NCBI GenBank assembly: GCA_021159125.1
Contig: JAGGSL010000108.1
Span: 1 to 10,918 of the forward strand
Direction of reading: 5' to 3'
Origin: Thermoplasmata archaeon
GTDB lineage: Archaea; Thermoplasmatota; E2; UBA202; DSCA01
DNA: 10,918 nt
The stretch's first letter is position 1; the number at the start of each line of letters is the position of its first letter. This document shows positions 1 to 6,694 of this stretch, piece by piece. Position numbers and translations under genes: made by a program. The notes beneath the pieces are model-generated. The model worked only from the letters and a program-made list of their open reading frames with translations, did not search any database and was not told where the DNA came from.

Positions 1-10
1 TTCCTACGGG

Positions 11-25
11 CTATATAATATTTAG
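11..25 (-). promoter_or_regulatory. Possible TATA element for a gene beyond the left edge
   Basis: The minus strand reads CTAAATATTATATAG in the 48 bases after the kinase-family stop. At archaeal spacing its transcription start would fall just outside the window. No gene can be confirmed, so this is weak; the rest of this gap shows nothing else. Confidence 0.2.
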
Positions 26-48
26 GTATTTTACTGGTCACTCACCTT

Positions 49-540
49 TTATCTCTTATACCCTATCGCCCTCAGAAACTCTTTCCTCTTTTTTATATCT
101 TCTTCGCCTTCAATCCCCTTAGGCATGTATCCGTCTATGACTCCTATGATTGCCCTGCCTTTTTCGTTCCCCATATTGCTTTCATATACCAGAACTTTGG
201 TCGGGTTGGCAGTTGCGCAGTATATGCGGCAAACCTCCGGGACATTTTTTATGGCATTGAGCACGTTTATGGGATAGCAGTCTCTCATAAAAATTATGAA
301 TGAATGTCCTGCACCTATAGCCATTGCATTGTCAATCGCCAGTTTTTTCAACTCCTCGTCATTCCCCTCTGCTCTTATAAGGCATGGACCGGATGCCTCG
401 CAGAATGCAATCCCGAATTTTGCATTGGGCACATTCACCATAGCCTCATACAAATCCTCAACGCTCTTTATGAAATGCGTCTGACCCAGAATGAAATTCA
501 TGTCATCCGGCTTTTTTATCTCAACTTCCTTTATCTCCAT
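49..540 (-). CDS. Adenosine-specific kinase family protein (PF04008 type)
   Basis: A 163-residue cytoplasmic protein with no signal peptide or membrane segment. It matches the small archaeal/bacterial family named adenosine-specific kinase from structural work showing adenosine-nucleotide binding; the physiological reaction is still poorly defined. Recognisable family blocks are GIAFCEASGPCLIR at residues 43-56, IGAGHSFIIFM at 75-85, NVLNAIKNVPEVCRIYCATA around 92-111, and IGVIDGYMPKGIEGEED at 132-148, ending in the usual LRAIGYK tail. The length is full for the family. The ATG at 540 is preceded by GGTGAT three bases upstream, which pairs with the 16S 3' end and fixes the start. It lies 47 bases after Tsr3 on the same strand, so it is probably the second gene of that transcript, although TTAAAAAG runs at about 569-584 could give it its own promoter. 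The family call is secure; the enzymatic role is not. Confidence 0.9.
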   Translation of the reverse strand: MEIKEVEIKKPDDMNFILGQTHFIKSVEDLYEAMVNVPNAKFGIAFCEASGPCLIRAEGNDEELKKLAIDNAMAIGAGHSFIIFMRDCYPINVLNAIKNVPEVCRIYCATANPTKVLVYESNMGNEKGRAIIGVIDGYMPKGIEGEEDIKKRKEFLRAIGYKR

Positions 541-543
541 TTC

Positions 544-549
544 ATCACC
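544..549 (-). promoter_or_regulatory. Ribosome binding site GGTGAT for the adenosine-specific kinase gene
   Basis: On the minus strand the sequence reads GGTGAT, then gaa, then ATG. GGTGAT is the downstream half of the archaeal consensus GGAGGTGATC, complementary to the 3' end of 16S rRNA, and the short spacing fits that register. The same arrangement recurs in front of top6A. Confidence 0.65.
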
Positions 550-587
550 ATGAATATATGCCTCTCGCCTTTTTAACTTTTTAAGCG

Positions 588-1106
588 CTAATCAGGAGGC
601 AGGTAATCTTCCATAATGGATACAACTTCCATGCTTGTTTTCGCATTTCTGTAGCGCTCAAGCGGCTCTTTATTCAACTCAAGAAAATGGGGTCCCCACT
701 TGAATTTGCTCATGAGCATGTCTGCCCCCTCAACATCTCCCAGAATGTAAAGGGAGGCGGCAAACGCCTCCGCAGTGGTCAGGCGCATTGGCTTTCCATA
801 GTTAACATTATTTGCAGCAATAAGATACGGTAGAGCTCTTGCATTCTCATTCCTTATTTTTGAAAATACCTCCTCTGCATTTTTCCATGAGCAGTCAACA
901 GCGGCAATGCCTCCAAATTTTTTATCTTCTGGAGAGAGGGCTTTTTTTGAAAATGGACTTAGCAGCAGGTATCTGCGAGGAATCATTTTCGTATGTTTGA
1001 CCAGCCTTGCCATTCCAAATTTTGCAAGTTTTTTCGCCGTGCATTTTTTTGGGTCGTCTTCATTCAGATGGCAGACAACCAGGTCATATTTCACGCCTGC
1101 TTCCAC
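588..1106 (-). CDS. tsr3: Tsr3-type 16S rRNA aminocarboxypropyltransferase (formerly DUF367)
   Basis: A 172-residue cytoplasmic protein of the Tsr3 family. Tsr3 transfers the 3-amino-3-carboxypropyl group of S-adenosylmethionine to a uridine or N1-methylpseudouridine in helix 31 of small-subunit rRNA, a late ribosome maturation step. Visible family signatures are DDPKKCTAKKLAKFG at residues 17-31, RRYLLLSPFSKKALSP at 44-59, AVDCSW at 69-74, and ARALPYLIAANNVNYGKP at 89-106 followed by the LTTAEAFAASLYILG helix, the SAM/substrate region of this SPOUT-like fold. The length is normal for the archaeal form. The start is GTG at 1106; no Shine-Dalgarno precedes it, but a TATA-like element lies about 24 bases upstream, so the mRNA is probably leaderless. 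A second GTG four codons in is possible but less well placed. Divergent from the peptidase gene and co-directional with the kinase-family gene downstream. Confidence 0.92.
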   Translation of the reverse strand: MEAGVKYDLVVCHLNEDDPKKCTAKKLAKFGMARLVKHTKMIPRRYLLLSPFSKKALSPEDKKFGGIAAVDCSWKNAEEVFSKIRNENARALPYLIAANNVNYGKPMRLTTAEAFAASLYILGDVEGADMLMSKFKWGPHFLELNKEPLERYRNAKTSMEVVSIMEDYLPPD

Positions 1107-1126
1107 GTGATTTTAACAGCCGTGCC

Positions 1127-1134
1127 TTTATTAA
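1127..1134 (-). promoter_or_regulatory. TATA-like box of the tsr3 promoter
   Basis: The minus strand reads TTAATAAA, centred about 24 bases before the GTG start at 1106. That is the usual distance from an archaeal TATA box to the transcription start, so transcription would begin at or next to the start codon. No Shine-Dalgarno is present, which agrees with a leaderless mRNA. Inferred from sequence only. Confidence 0.5.
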
Positions 1135-1149
1135 TGCTGCGAACCTGAG

Positions 1150-1160
1150 AAAGATTTATG
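1150..1160 (+). promoter_or_regulatory. BRE/TATA-like element of the peptidase promoter
   Basis: The stretch GAGAAAGATTTATG (about 1147-1160) has a purine-rich BRE-like part followed by a TATA-like part, centred about 25 bases before the ATG at 1181. No ribosome site lies between it and the ATG. This supports both the internal start chosen for the peptidase and a leaderless transcript. Confidence 0.45.
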
Positions 1161-1180
1161 TCTGTGTATGCAATTCAATA

Positions 1181-2776
1181 ATGTTGGCTAAAAAATATAT
1201 TGCGTTTGCACTCACTCTGCTATTTGTGGCTACTTATATCTCAGCTTCTGCAGTCGAAAAAGTCAATACTGGAATGAGGGGCGGGGAGGAGGAGTCGGGA
1301 AATGCCCTATGGTATACTATGCCGAAAAATTACTCGGAGTTGGTTTCGTGGTACAGAAATCTGGAGGAAAAATATCCCGGCTATATTGAAGTATTCAAGG
1401 CAAATGAACTCTACAATACAGGCAAGATAGATGGAGGATACGATGATTATTATGTCAGAATAACAAATGAGAGCAGAGGTTTGCATAAACCTGAGGTGCT
1501 TTTCCTTGGCAGCCCTCACGGCATAGAAAAGATAGGCACTGCCTCTCTCTACTGGTTTGCAGACTGGCTGATGAGATATGCATTCAGCCCTGATTATGAT
1601 AACCCTCAGAGGGAATGGCTGAAATGGCTGCTTGACCACCGCGAGATATACATAGAGGCGAGCCATAATCCGTGGGGATTTGACCACAACCAGAGGTGGG
1701 ATTACAATGGCTGGGATTTGAATAGGGAGGCGGATTACAATGGGCCAGGGGGTAATGGTCCGCCTGTGCCGTGGGGTAGCGTTCAGGGAAAAACCCTTGT
1801 CAGATTTGTCAACAACCATACAATCAGAACAGGATGCGACTTTCACGAGGGATTGCGCAAATTAATGTACCCCTGGTTTTCGTCTCACTGGATTGTCAAA
1901 GCAATAAGCCCCATTTCTCACATGATTTACAATTATGCGCCTCCTGACTTTTACTTCTATGATGCTGCCTCTTTGAGGTGTGGTTCTTACATGGGTGATT
2001 ATGGTGGAGAGCTGAATGCATGGAACATAGGCCCTGTGAGAAGCTTTGTGGACCGTACGCCTGGTGCTCTTGTCGCATGGGCATATGGCTCCGATGTAGA
2101 AAAAAACCCTGCTGAGGACAGGTTCGTAGAAGGCAATTATCCTGGCTCTGGGATAATGTGGCATCTCGTGGAGATGTATGATTACAGTAAAGGATACTCC
2201 TCCAGGACTTTTCTGGGTAACGATACCACTCCCGGCTTTGGAATGGAAGTGAGGCGATTCCTTCTGCATCAAATCGATCTGGCGCAACCGTATGTGAGAT
2301 GGATTGAATCGCCTTCAGACAATTCTGTTATCCAGAGGGGCACTTACGAGTTCAAATGGCAGGTGAACGGCAGCATGGTTGTTGATCACACTTCCATTCA
2401 GTGGGGCACAGACCCCGATGCAATAAACAACTCCGCTTTCTTCGGACAGGACCATAACGATTTTGAGGGGCAATATGTCGGCGGAACAGGATGGGATAAT
2501 GCTGCTGACGGAAAAACCCATGGGAAAATTTACAGTGAAAATATAACATTTAATGAGCCAGGGGATTATTATATAGTCGCAAAGGCGCAGGTGGATCAGA
2601 TATATGCAAAAACACTTGCGCCATGGGCATATGGCAGGGAGCATACATATCTTCGCATAATAAAGGAAAGAACTGATGTATCCTATCATGAAGTGATAAA
2701 TGGAACAGATGGAATTGAGGAAATCAAAGGGCGTTTATGGTGGTATAGCCCTGTGATACATGTAAAAGTAACCTGA
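1181..2776 (+). CDS. Secreted M14-family zinc carboxypeptidase homologue with C-terminal beta-sandwich domain
   Basis: A 531-residue exported protein. The ATG at 1181 is chosen because it opens a textbook signal peptide (residues 1-24: MLAKK, a hydrophobic core, then ASA before V25) and sits 25 bases behind a TATA-like element; the frame is open back to 1007 but that part overlaps tsr3. The peptidase core covers about residues 48-365. M14 landmarks are visible: GSPHGIE with zinc ligands H113 and E116; NPWGF at 163 and R172 in the substrate-binding region; DLNRE with N181 and R182, which bind the substrate carboxylate in carboxypeptidase A; and DFHEG with the third zinc ligand H222. E331 in LVEMYDYSKG is a candidate for the catalytic glutamate, but this is tentative. 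From about residue 366 a beta-rich domain begins (SPSDNSVIQRGTYEFKW), probably Ig-like. Likely role: extracellular peptide degradation. Many N-x-S/T sites are consistent with surface exposure. Exact substrate unknown. Confidence 0.85.
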   Translation: MLAKKYIAFALTLLFVATYISASAVEKVNTGMRGGEEESGNALWYTMPKNYSELVSWYRNLEEKYPGYIEVFKANELYNTGKIDGGYDDYYVRITNESRGLHKPEVLFLGSPHGIEKIGTASLYWFADWLMRYAFSPDYDNPQREWLKWLLDHREIYIEASHNPWGFDHNQRWDYNGWDLNREADYNGPGGNGPPVPWGSVQGKTLVRFVNNHTIRTGCDFHEGLRKLMYPWFSSHWIVKAISPISHMIYNYAPPDFYFYDAASLRCGSYMGDYGGELNAWNIGPVRSFVDRTPGALVAWAYGSDVEKNPAEDRFVEGNYPGSGIMWHLVEMYDYSKGYSSRTFLGNDTTPGFGMEVRRFLLHQIDLAQPYVRWIESPSDNSVIQRGTYEFKWQVNGSMVVDHTSIQWGTDPDAINNSAFFGQDHNDFEGQYVGGTGWDNAADGKTHGKIYSENITFNEPGDYYIVAKAQVDQIYAKTLAPWAYGREHTYLRIIKERTDVSYHEVINGTDGIEEIKGRLWWYSPVIHVKVT

Positions 2777-2781
2777 TTTGT

Positions 2782-3882
2782 TTATATATCGTACCCCATT
2801 TCTGCAAGCTTCTCCGGAAGATACACATCAGTTACATAATCCAGACCATATTTTGCAAGCGCCTGCTGTTCTGACTTCTTCCCCATTTTAAGCTGCAATT
2901 TTATCTCATTTTCCCAGAAATCGTCTTTGAAGCGCGGGTCGGAAAGCTCTGATTTGAGAGCAGCTATGTCCTCCTTTGTCAGATCGTCTGTTGGCAGCTC
3001 GTAGTTGTGGATGTCAGATGGTGTCACTCCCAGAAATTCTGCGGAAGGGGTGGCGAGATATTCAGATATGTGGGCTGTTTTTATTGCGCCATATGCAACA
3101 GATGCGAATATGCGGTAAGACCAGGGGTCTCCGTCTGTGAATACAACCACCGGGATATTCTTTTCCTCGTTGAGACGTTTTATGAACCTTCGCGTTGAGC
3201 GGGCAGGTTGCCCTTTCAGATGGACAAGTATGGCATTCCTTTTCTCGTCAAAACCGTTCTCCACAAGCCGGTCAAACATACCGCCTGTCTCGACAGCCAT
3301 CACAATCTTTGCATTTGTCTCCTTTATTTTCACTTTCTCCTTCTCCACATTGTATGGTATGGAGTAGCCGCTGTCGCCGACGTCATCCTGGCAGTGTATG
3401 CGTCTTTTGTCCCCCTTCCTTGTTATTTCCTCCACCACGAGGTCGCCTATCACTCTCGCCCCGTCCTCTTCAGGCCTCAAACGCATGTCCTCCCTCAGCT
3501 TCTTCGTCAGTATCTCAAGGTCTTCTGCAAGCCTATCCGAGTCATCCTGCGACGAGAACTTGCCTTCTCCCCATCCTTCAGATATGTAGTAAAGCTCTCT
3601 CAGAGTCGATGATTTCTTTTGGTCTATCATTTTTTTGATAAAGTCAATGGTATATACCGTGCGGAGGAGCATGTAGGCGCCGGCCAGCGAGACAGCGGAG
3701 CGGGTGGAAGTGTTTTTTCCGTATTTCCAGACTCTATGCCTTTCATCGAATATTATGTTGGATTTTGTTCTGGAGGGTATGACAAGTTCAGGTATTCGGG
3801 AATTTTTTAAGTCGTTATAAATCTCTTCTGCTATTTTCATCATTTCTTCGACAGCTGCCCTATTTCTATCTGCAACCGTCAT
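2782..3882 (-). CDS. top6A: DNA topoisomerase VI subunit A (Spo11-like, DNA-cleaving)
   Basis: The catalytic subunit of the A2B2 type IIB topoisomerase, which cuts both DNA strands through a tyrosine and lets a second duplex pass. Counting from the ATG at 3882 (366 residues), the winged-helix/CAP part holds TLRELYYISEGWGEG with tyrosines 98-99; by family comparison the second is the attacking residue. The Toprim domain shows the metal-binding VETGGMFDRL (E198) and FTDGDPWSYRIF (D250 and D252). The length is normal. The frame can also start at GTG 3891 (369 residues), but GGAGGGTGAT at 3887-3896 is spaced ideally for the ATG at 3882, so I chose that. Only one base separates the top6B stop from this ATG, so the two are translationally coupled, giving equal subunit amounts. 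Its 3' end lies 5 bases from the convergent peptidase gene. Confidence 0.97.
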   Translation of the reverse strand: MTVADRNRAAVEEMMKIAEEIYNDLKNSRIPELVIPSRTKSNIIFDERHRVWKYGKNTSTRSAVSLAGAYMLLRTVYTIDFIKKMIDQKKSSTLRELYYISEGWGEGKFSSQDDSDRLAEDLEILTKKLREDMRLRPEEDGARVIGDLVVEEITRKGDKRRIHCQDDVGDSGYSIPYNVEKEKVKIKETNAKIVMAVETGGMFDRLVENGFDEKRNAILVHLKGQPARSTRRFIKRLNEEKNIPVVVFTDGDPWSYRIFASVAYGAIKTAHISEYLATPSAEFLGVTPSDIHNYELPTDDLTKEDIAALKSELSDPRFKDDFWENEIKLQLKMGKKSEQQALAKYGLDYVTDVYLPEKLAEMGYDI

Positions 3883-3883
3883 T

Positions 3884-5752
3884 TCAATCACCCTCCCATT
3901 TTTCTGCGCCTATGACATTCACAGGGTCAATTCCTCTGACATACAGTATGTTTTCCTCAAAATCTCCTTTTTCCATTCCCATAAGTTGAAATGACAGCTC
4001 TATTTTCTCGGCAGGCTTTATCTTTTCTATTTTCCACATTATATATTCCTCTTCAACTTTTTGAGCCTCGGGCTTTATTTCACCAAGCTCCCTCTCATCG
4101 GGAAGGGCGGCATACAGCTCAAAGCTCTGCGGCTTATTTTTATAATTTGTTATGGAAATCGTGCTCTTTATTTTTCCATCCTCATATTGCACATCATCAT
4201 CTATCCATATTATGTTCATTATTTTTGTAATAACATCGTCTATCGGCGGAGTTGGTTTGCCCAGCATTTCAGACGATTTTTTGGCAATTTCAGGCAAAAT
4301 TTTTGATATGAGGGTAAATTTATTCTTTGCTTTGACTTTCCTGTCCTTCTTGGAGAGATGTCCTTTCATTTTCCTTGCGCACTGCTGCAGGGAAAGTTTC
4401 ACCTCCTTCTCTATCTCCTCCACATTTGCAATTGCCTCCTTTGATTCGGAAGTAAAGGGAATATTCACTGACGAGATGTGAACAAGTATTATGGCAGGGC
4501 CAAACGGTATGCCCTTCCCTCCCCGCTGCTGCAGCCCATAGCGGCGCCAGTCCATGTTTTTTATTCCGCGCGTGATGACGCAGTCTCCTTCCTGATAAAG
4601 CAGGGGAACGCGGTTTGCAAACCTCAATATCTCCACTCTTTCATCAGCAGGCAGATTACCTCCGTAGACTATGCCTGTTTCCACCATGAACGGTATGCCC
4701 GAATATACGCTCGGATTCCTCTTGTCTGTTGATATGAATTCTGGCGAGAGTGCATCCATTTCTTTTCGCAATCCTCTCTTTATCAAAATTTCTCCTATGG
4801 GGGAGAGACAGTCGGTCGGAGGAGACATGAGCTTAACTTTCTTGAATGCGTCGACAATCCTTTTTGCATCTTCGAGGGAGATTTTATTTGGGCTGATAGA
4901 TGGATCGAGCCCTGCTATTTTTATGATTTCCTTTGCTTTCTGCAGGCTTACCGACGAGAACTCAGATGAAAGAAATGAAGTCAGTTTCCTTGCTTTTGAT
5001 TCCTTTGCCATTTTTATGAAAGTGCCGAGCTCTATGCCGTAAGGATGGGGCTTTATCTCTCGCGGTTGAGGCGGGAGTTTGTCTGTAACTCTTTCAAAAA
5101 CTATTTTGTTGCCGTTCGGCTCAATGAATGTTATGTGGGCATGGGGATTCACTATTGCTGTGCTTCTCAGATATCCGTAAACTGATTGCTTTCTGTTTCT
5201 CACATAAGAGCCCCTCATTGCAAGCTCTATTCTCGTCCCGCTACTCTTTTCCCAGTGGGTCATCTCATCGTGAAGTATTTCGGGCCGATTTTTTTTCGTG
5301 TCTATGAGCAGAGTGCAGCGATGCGCCGGAAAGCCATCACCTATTTTGGAGGTAACGACGGTCGGTTTTCCTGTGGTGAGTTGCGAGTACAGCACAGCTG
5401 CAGATATGCCTATGCCCTGCTGCCCTCTCGATTGTTTGAGTGAGTGAAAGCGAGAGCCGTACAGGAGGCGGGCGAAAACATGTGGTATCTGCTTTCTGAC
5501 TATGCCCGGGCCGTTGTCCTCGACTATTATGAGATATTCGTCATCATCTATGCTTTTTAGCTCAACAAGGATATCGGGCAGTATTCCGGCTTCTTCACAT
5601 GCATCGAGGGCGTTATCAACAGCTTCCTTTACGGAAGTTATAAGAGCCCTTGTTGAAGTATCAAAGCCCAGTATCTGCTTATTGCGTTCAAAAAATTCTG
5701 CTACTGATATTTTCCTTTGCTTTTTGGCAAGTCCCTCTGCTATGGAGTGCAT
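3884..5752 (-). CDS. top6B: DNA topoisomerase VI subunit B (GHKL ATPase)
   Basis: The ATPase subunit whose dimerisation on ATP binding closes the DNA gate of topoisomerase VI. At 622 residues it is a long form. The GHKL fold is clear: N-box KEAVDNALDA (E43, N47), G1 box EDNGPGI (D79-G83), and the lid/G2 box SRGQQGIGIS (108-117). Residues about 255-310 form the helix-two-turn-helix insertion. The transducer domain follows, with the switch lysine K438 in PFTSESKEAIA contacting the nucleotide phosphate. Residues about 525-622 are beta-rich and correspond to the extra Ig-like C-terminal domain known from Methanosarcina mazei and absent in Sulfolobus. The ATG at 5752 has no Shine-Dalgarno but has TTTATAAA centred 25-26 bases upstream, so top6B-top6A probably has its own leaderless promoter in addition to possible read-through from the coiled-coil gene. 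Confidence 0.97.
   Translation of the reverse strand: MHSIAEGLAKKQRKISVAEFFERNKQILGFDTSTRALITSVKEAVDNALDACEEAGILPDILVELKSIDDDEYLIIVEDNGPGIVRKQIPHVFARLLYGSRFHSLKQSRGQQGIGISAAVLYSQLTTGKPTVVTSKIGDGFPAHRCTLLIDTKKNRPEILHDEMTHWEKSSGTRIELAMRGSYVRNRKQSVYGYLRSTAIVNPHAHITFIEPNGNKIVFERVTDKLPPQPREIKPHPYGIELGTFIKMAKESKARKLTSFLSSEFSSVSLQKAKEIIKIAGLDPSISPNKISLEDAKRIVDAFKKVKLMSPPTDCLSPIGEILIKRGLRKEMDALSPEFISTDKRNPSVYSGIPFMVETGIVYGGNLPADERVEILRFANRVPLLYQEGDCVITRGIKNMDWRRYGLQQRGGKGIPFGPAIILVHISSVNIPFTSESKEAIANVEEIEKEVKLSLQQCARKMKGHLSKKDRKVKAKNKFTLISKILPEIAKKSSEMLGKPTPPIDDVITKIMNIIWIDDDVQYEDGKIKSTISITNYKNKPQSFELYAALPDERELGEIKPEAQKVEEEYIMWKIEKIKPAEKIELSFQLMGMEKGDFEENILYVRGIDPVNVIGAEKWEGD
3887..3896 (-). promoter_or_regulatory. 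Ribosome binding site of top6A inside the end of top6B
   Basis: The minus strand reads GGAGGGTGAT, a near-perfect match to the anti-Shine-Dalgarno complement, with TGAA between it and ATG. The TGA of top6B falls exactly in that spacer, so a ribosome terminating on top6B is already at the top6A start. This site decides the ATG at 3882 over the GTG at 3891. Confidence 0.7.
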
Positions 5753-5763
5753 CCGCCAATAAT

Positions 5764-5775
5764 AACCATATGGTT
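5764..5775. promoter_or_regulatory. 12-base perfect palindrome in the top6B promoter, possible operator
   Basis: AACCATATGGTT is its own reverse complement. It overlaps the downstream edge of the TATA-like box and lies 12-23 bases before the top6B start, between TATA box and expected transcription start. In archaea this is where a repressor blocks RNA polymerase recruitment. A regulator is not identified, so the role is inferred from position and symmetry only. Confidence 0.35.
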
Positions 5776-5781
5776 TATAAA
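5774..5781 (-). promoter_or_regulatory. TATA box of the top6B-top6A promoter
   Basis: The minus strand reads TTTATAAA within a longer A/T stretch (to 5788), centred about 25 bases before the ATG of top6B. This matches the archaeal TATA-to-start distance and implies a leaderless or nearly leaderless transcript. It lies wholly in the 44-base gap after the coiled-coil gene. Confidence 0.6.
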
Positions 5782-5796
5782 ATATTTACTCTTTGC

Positions 5797-6660
5797 CTAT
5801 TCCATCAGCCCCTCGGGCGGCTTGAATTTGCTGAATGCATATGCTGCCTTTTCCACATATTCCCTGTTGCTGTTGAACCACTCTTCCCATCCCTTGAGTT
5901 TTTCTCTGGCTTCCTTCAGTTCTTTATTCAAATCCTCGTAAATCTTGTAAAGCTTTGCAAGCCGTTCCTGTTCCTTTTTGTATAACTCCTCCATCTCGTC
6001 ATATTTTTTCTTGTATTCTATATAGTCCTTCAAAGGCTCGAGCTCTTCCACTTTCTTTTTCAAACTCTCCGCCTCTTTCTTATACGGCAGGTATTTGCTC
6101 AAATCTTCCACTTCCTTTTCAAGTTTCATTCTCACTGCCTTTTCCTTTTCAAGTTCTATCTTCAGTTTGCTGTTCTCGGATTTGTATTCCTCTAACTCTT
6201 TTTCAAGCTTCTCCACTTTTTCCCTGTCATCCTCCAGCTCTTTCAGCGTATCGACTTTCTTCTTTAAATCTTCGATCAAACTTTCCTGTTCCATGAACCG
6301 ACTCTTCCATTCCTCGGCCTCTCTTTTCTCTTTTGAAATATCATCTTCCTGCTTCTTGTAGGCATCCCACAGCTTCTCAAGCCGTTCCTGTTCCTTCTCC
6401 AGCTCCCTTCTGTATTTCTCCATGTCGCGGAAGGCACTTATGGCTCTCTCGTCTGCTTCTTTTGCTCTCTTTTCCATGGCGTCCATCATCTGCAGGAGGC
6501 GGTCTATCCTGCTCATGTCGATTAACTCTTTAATTTTCTTAAAACCCTCTTTCTCTTTATAGGAGCCCTGAACAATGGAATCGATTTCTGATAAAATCTC
6601 CTTAAAATCGTTTCTTATCTTTTCTACATCCTTACCGTATACAATACCTGCATCAGCCAT
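5797..6660 (-). CDS. Long coiled-coil protein of unknown function
   Basis: A 287-residue, strongly charged, lysine- and glutamate-rich protein that I cannot assign to a named family. There is no signal peptide or membrane segment. Residues about 55-265 are almost entirely heptad-type helix with only one clear break (YLPYKKEAE, 190-198; and EPLKDY near 208-213). The segment around KEQERLEKLW (89-98) recurs as KEQERLAKLY (229-238) exactly 140 residues later, with matching W118/W258 and F122/F262. There is no Walker A or B motif, so it is not an SMC or Rad50 ATPase by itself; similarity to such proteins would be coiled-coil composition only. The short C-terminal tail (YAFSKFKPPEGL) is non-heptad and might be a docking peptide. 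The ATG is preceded by GCTGAT at the same spacing as GGTGAT elsewhere in the window. It lies between the PrsW-like gene (34 bases) and top6B (44 bases) on one strand. A scaffolding or DNA-associated role is only a guess from context. Confidence 0.8.
   Translation of the reverse strand: MADAGIVYGKDVEKIRNDFKEILSEIDSIVQGSYKEKEGFKKIKELIDMSRIDRLLQMMDAMEKRAKEADERAISAFRDMEKYRRELEKEQERLEKLWDAYKKQEDDISKEKREAEEWKSRFMEQESLIEDLKKKVDTLKELEDDREKVEKLEKELEEYKSENSKLKIELEKEKAVRMKLEKEVEDLSKYLPYKKEAESLKKKVEELEPLKDYIEYKKKYDEMEELYKKEQERLAKLYKIYEDLNKELKEAREKLKGWEEWFNSNREYVEKAAYAFSKFKPPEGLME
5958..5976. repeat. Copy 2 of a 19-base direct repeat inside the coiled-coil gene
   Basis: CAAGCCGTTCCTGTTCCTT here is identical to 6378-6396, 420 bases away, and flanked in both copies by AGCTT. 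It encodes the repeated EQERL core. Because 420 bases equal 140 codons, or 20 heptads, the copies are in the same coiled-coil register. Confidence 0.75.
6378..6396. repeat. Copy 1 of a 19-base direct repeat inside the coiled-coil gene
   Basis: Identical to 5958-5976 and encoding the N-terminal EQERL segment of the coiled-coil protein. It suggests an ancestral internal duplication of this part of the gene. Confidence 0.75.
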
Positions 6661-6694
6661 TTTATCAGCATTTAAAGAATGATATTCTGTATAT

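Noticed and set aside
569..587. Poly-T terminator after tsr3
   Set aside because: The T-runs CTTTTTAACTTTTT are on the plus strand; in the minus-strand transcript they are A-runs, so they fit a TATA-like element better than a terminator.
1007..1180. Upstream extension of the peptidase frame by 58 codons
   Set aside because: It overlaps tsr3 on the other strand, has no family similarity, and places a signal peptide in the middle of the protein; the ATG at 1181 with a TATA-like element is better.
1307..2689. Several open frames of 62-179 codons on the minus strand inside the peptidase gene
   Set aside because: They are antisense shadows with no family motifs; the plus-strand frame has clear M14 residues and a signal peptide.
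3883..3891. GTG start of top6A overlapping the end of top6B
   Set aside because: Possible, but the GGAGGGTGAT site covers this GTG and is correctly spaced only for the ATG at 3882.
5797..6660. SMC/Rad50-type ATPase
   Set aside because: The composition is similar, but no Walker A, Walker B or signature motif is present, and 287 residues is far too short.
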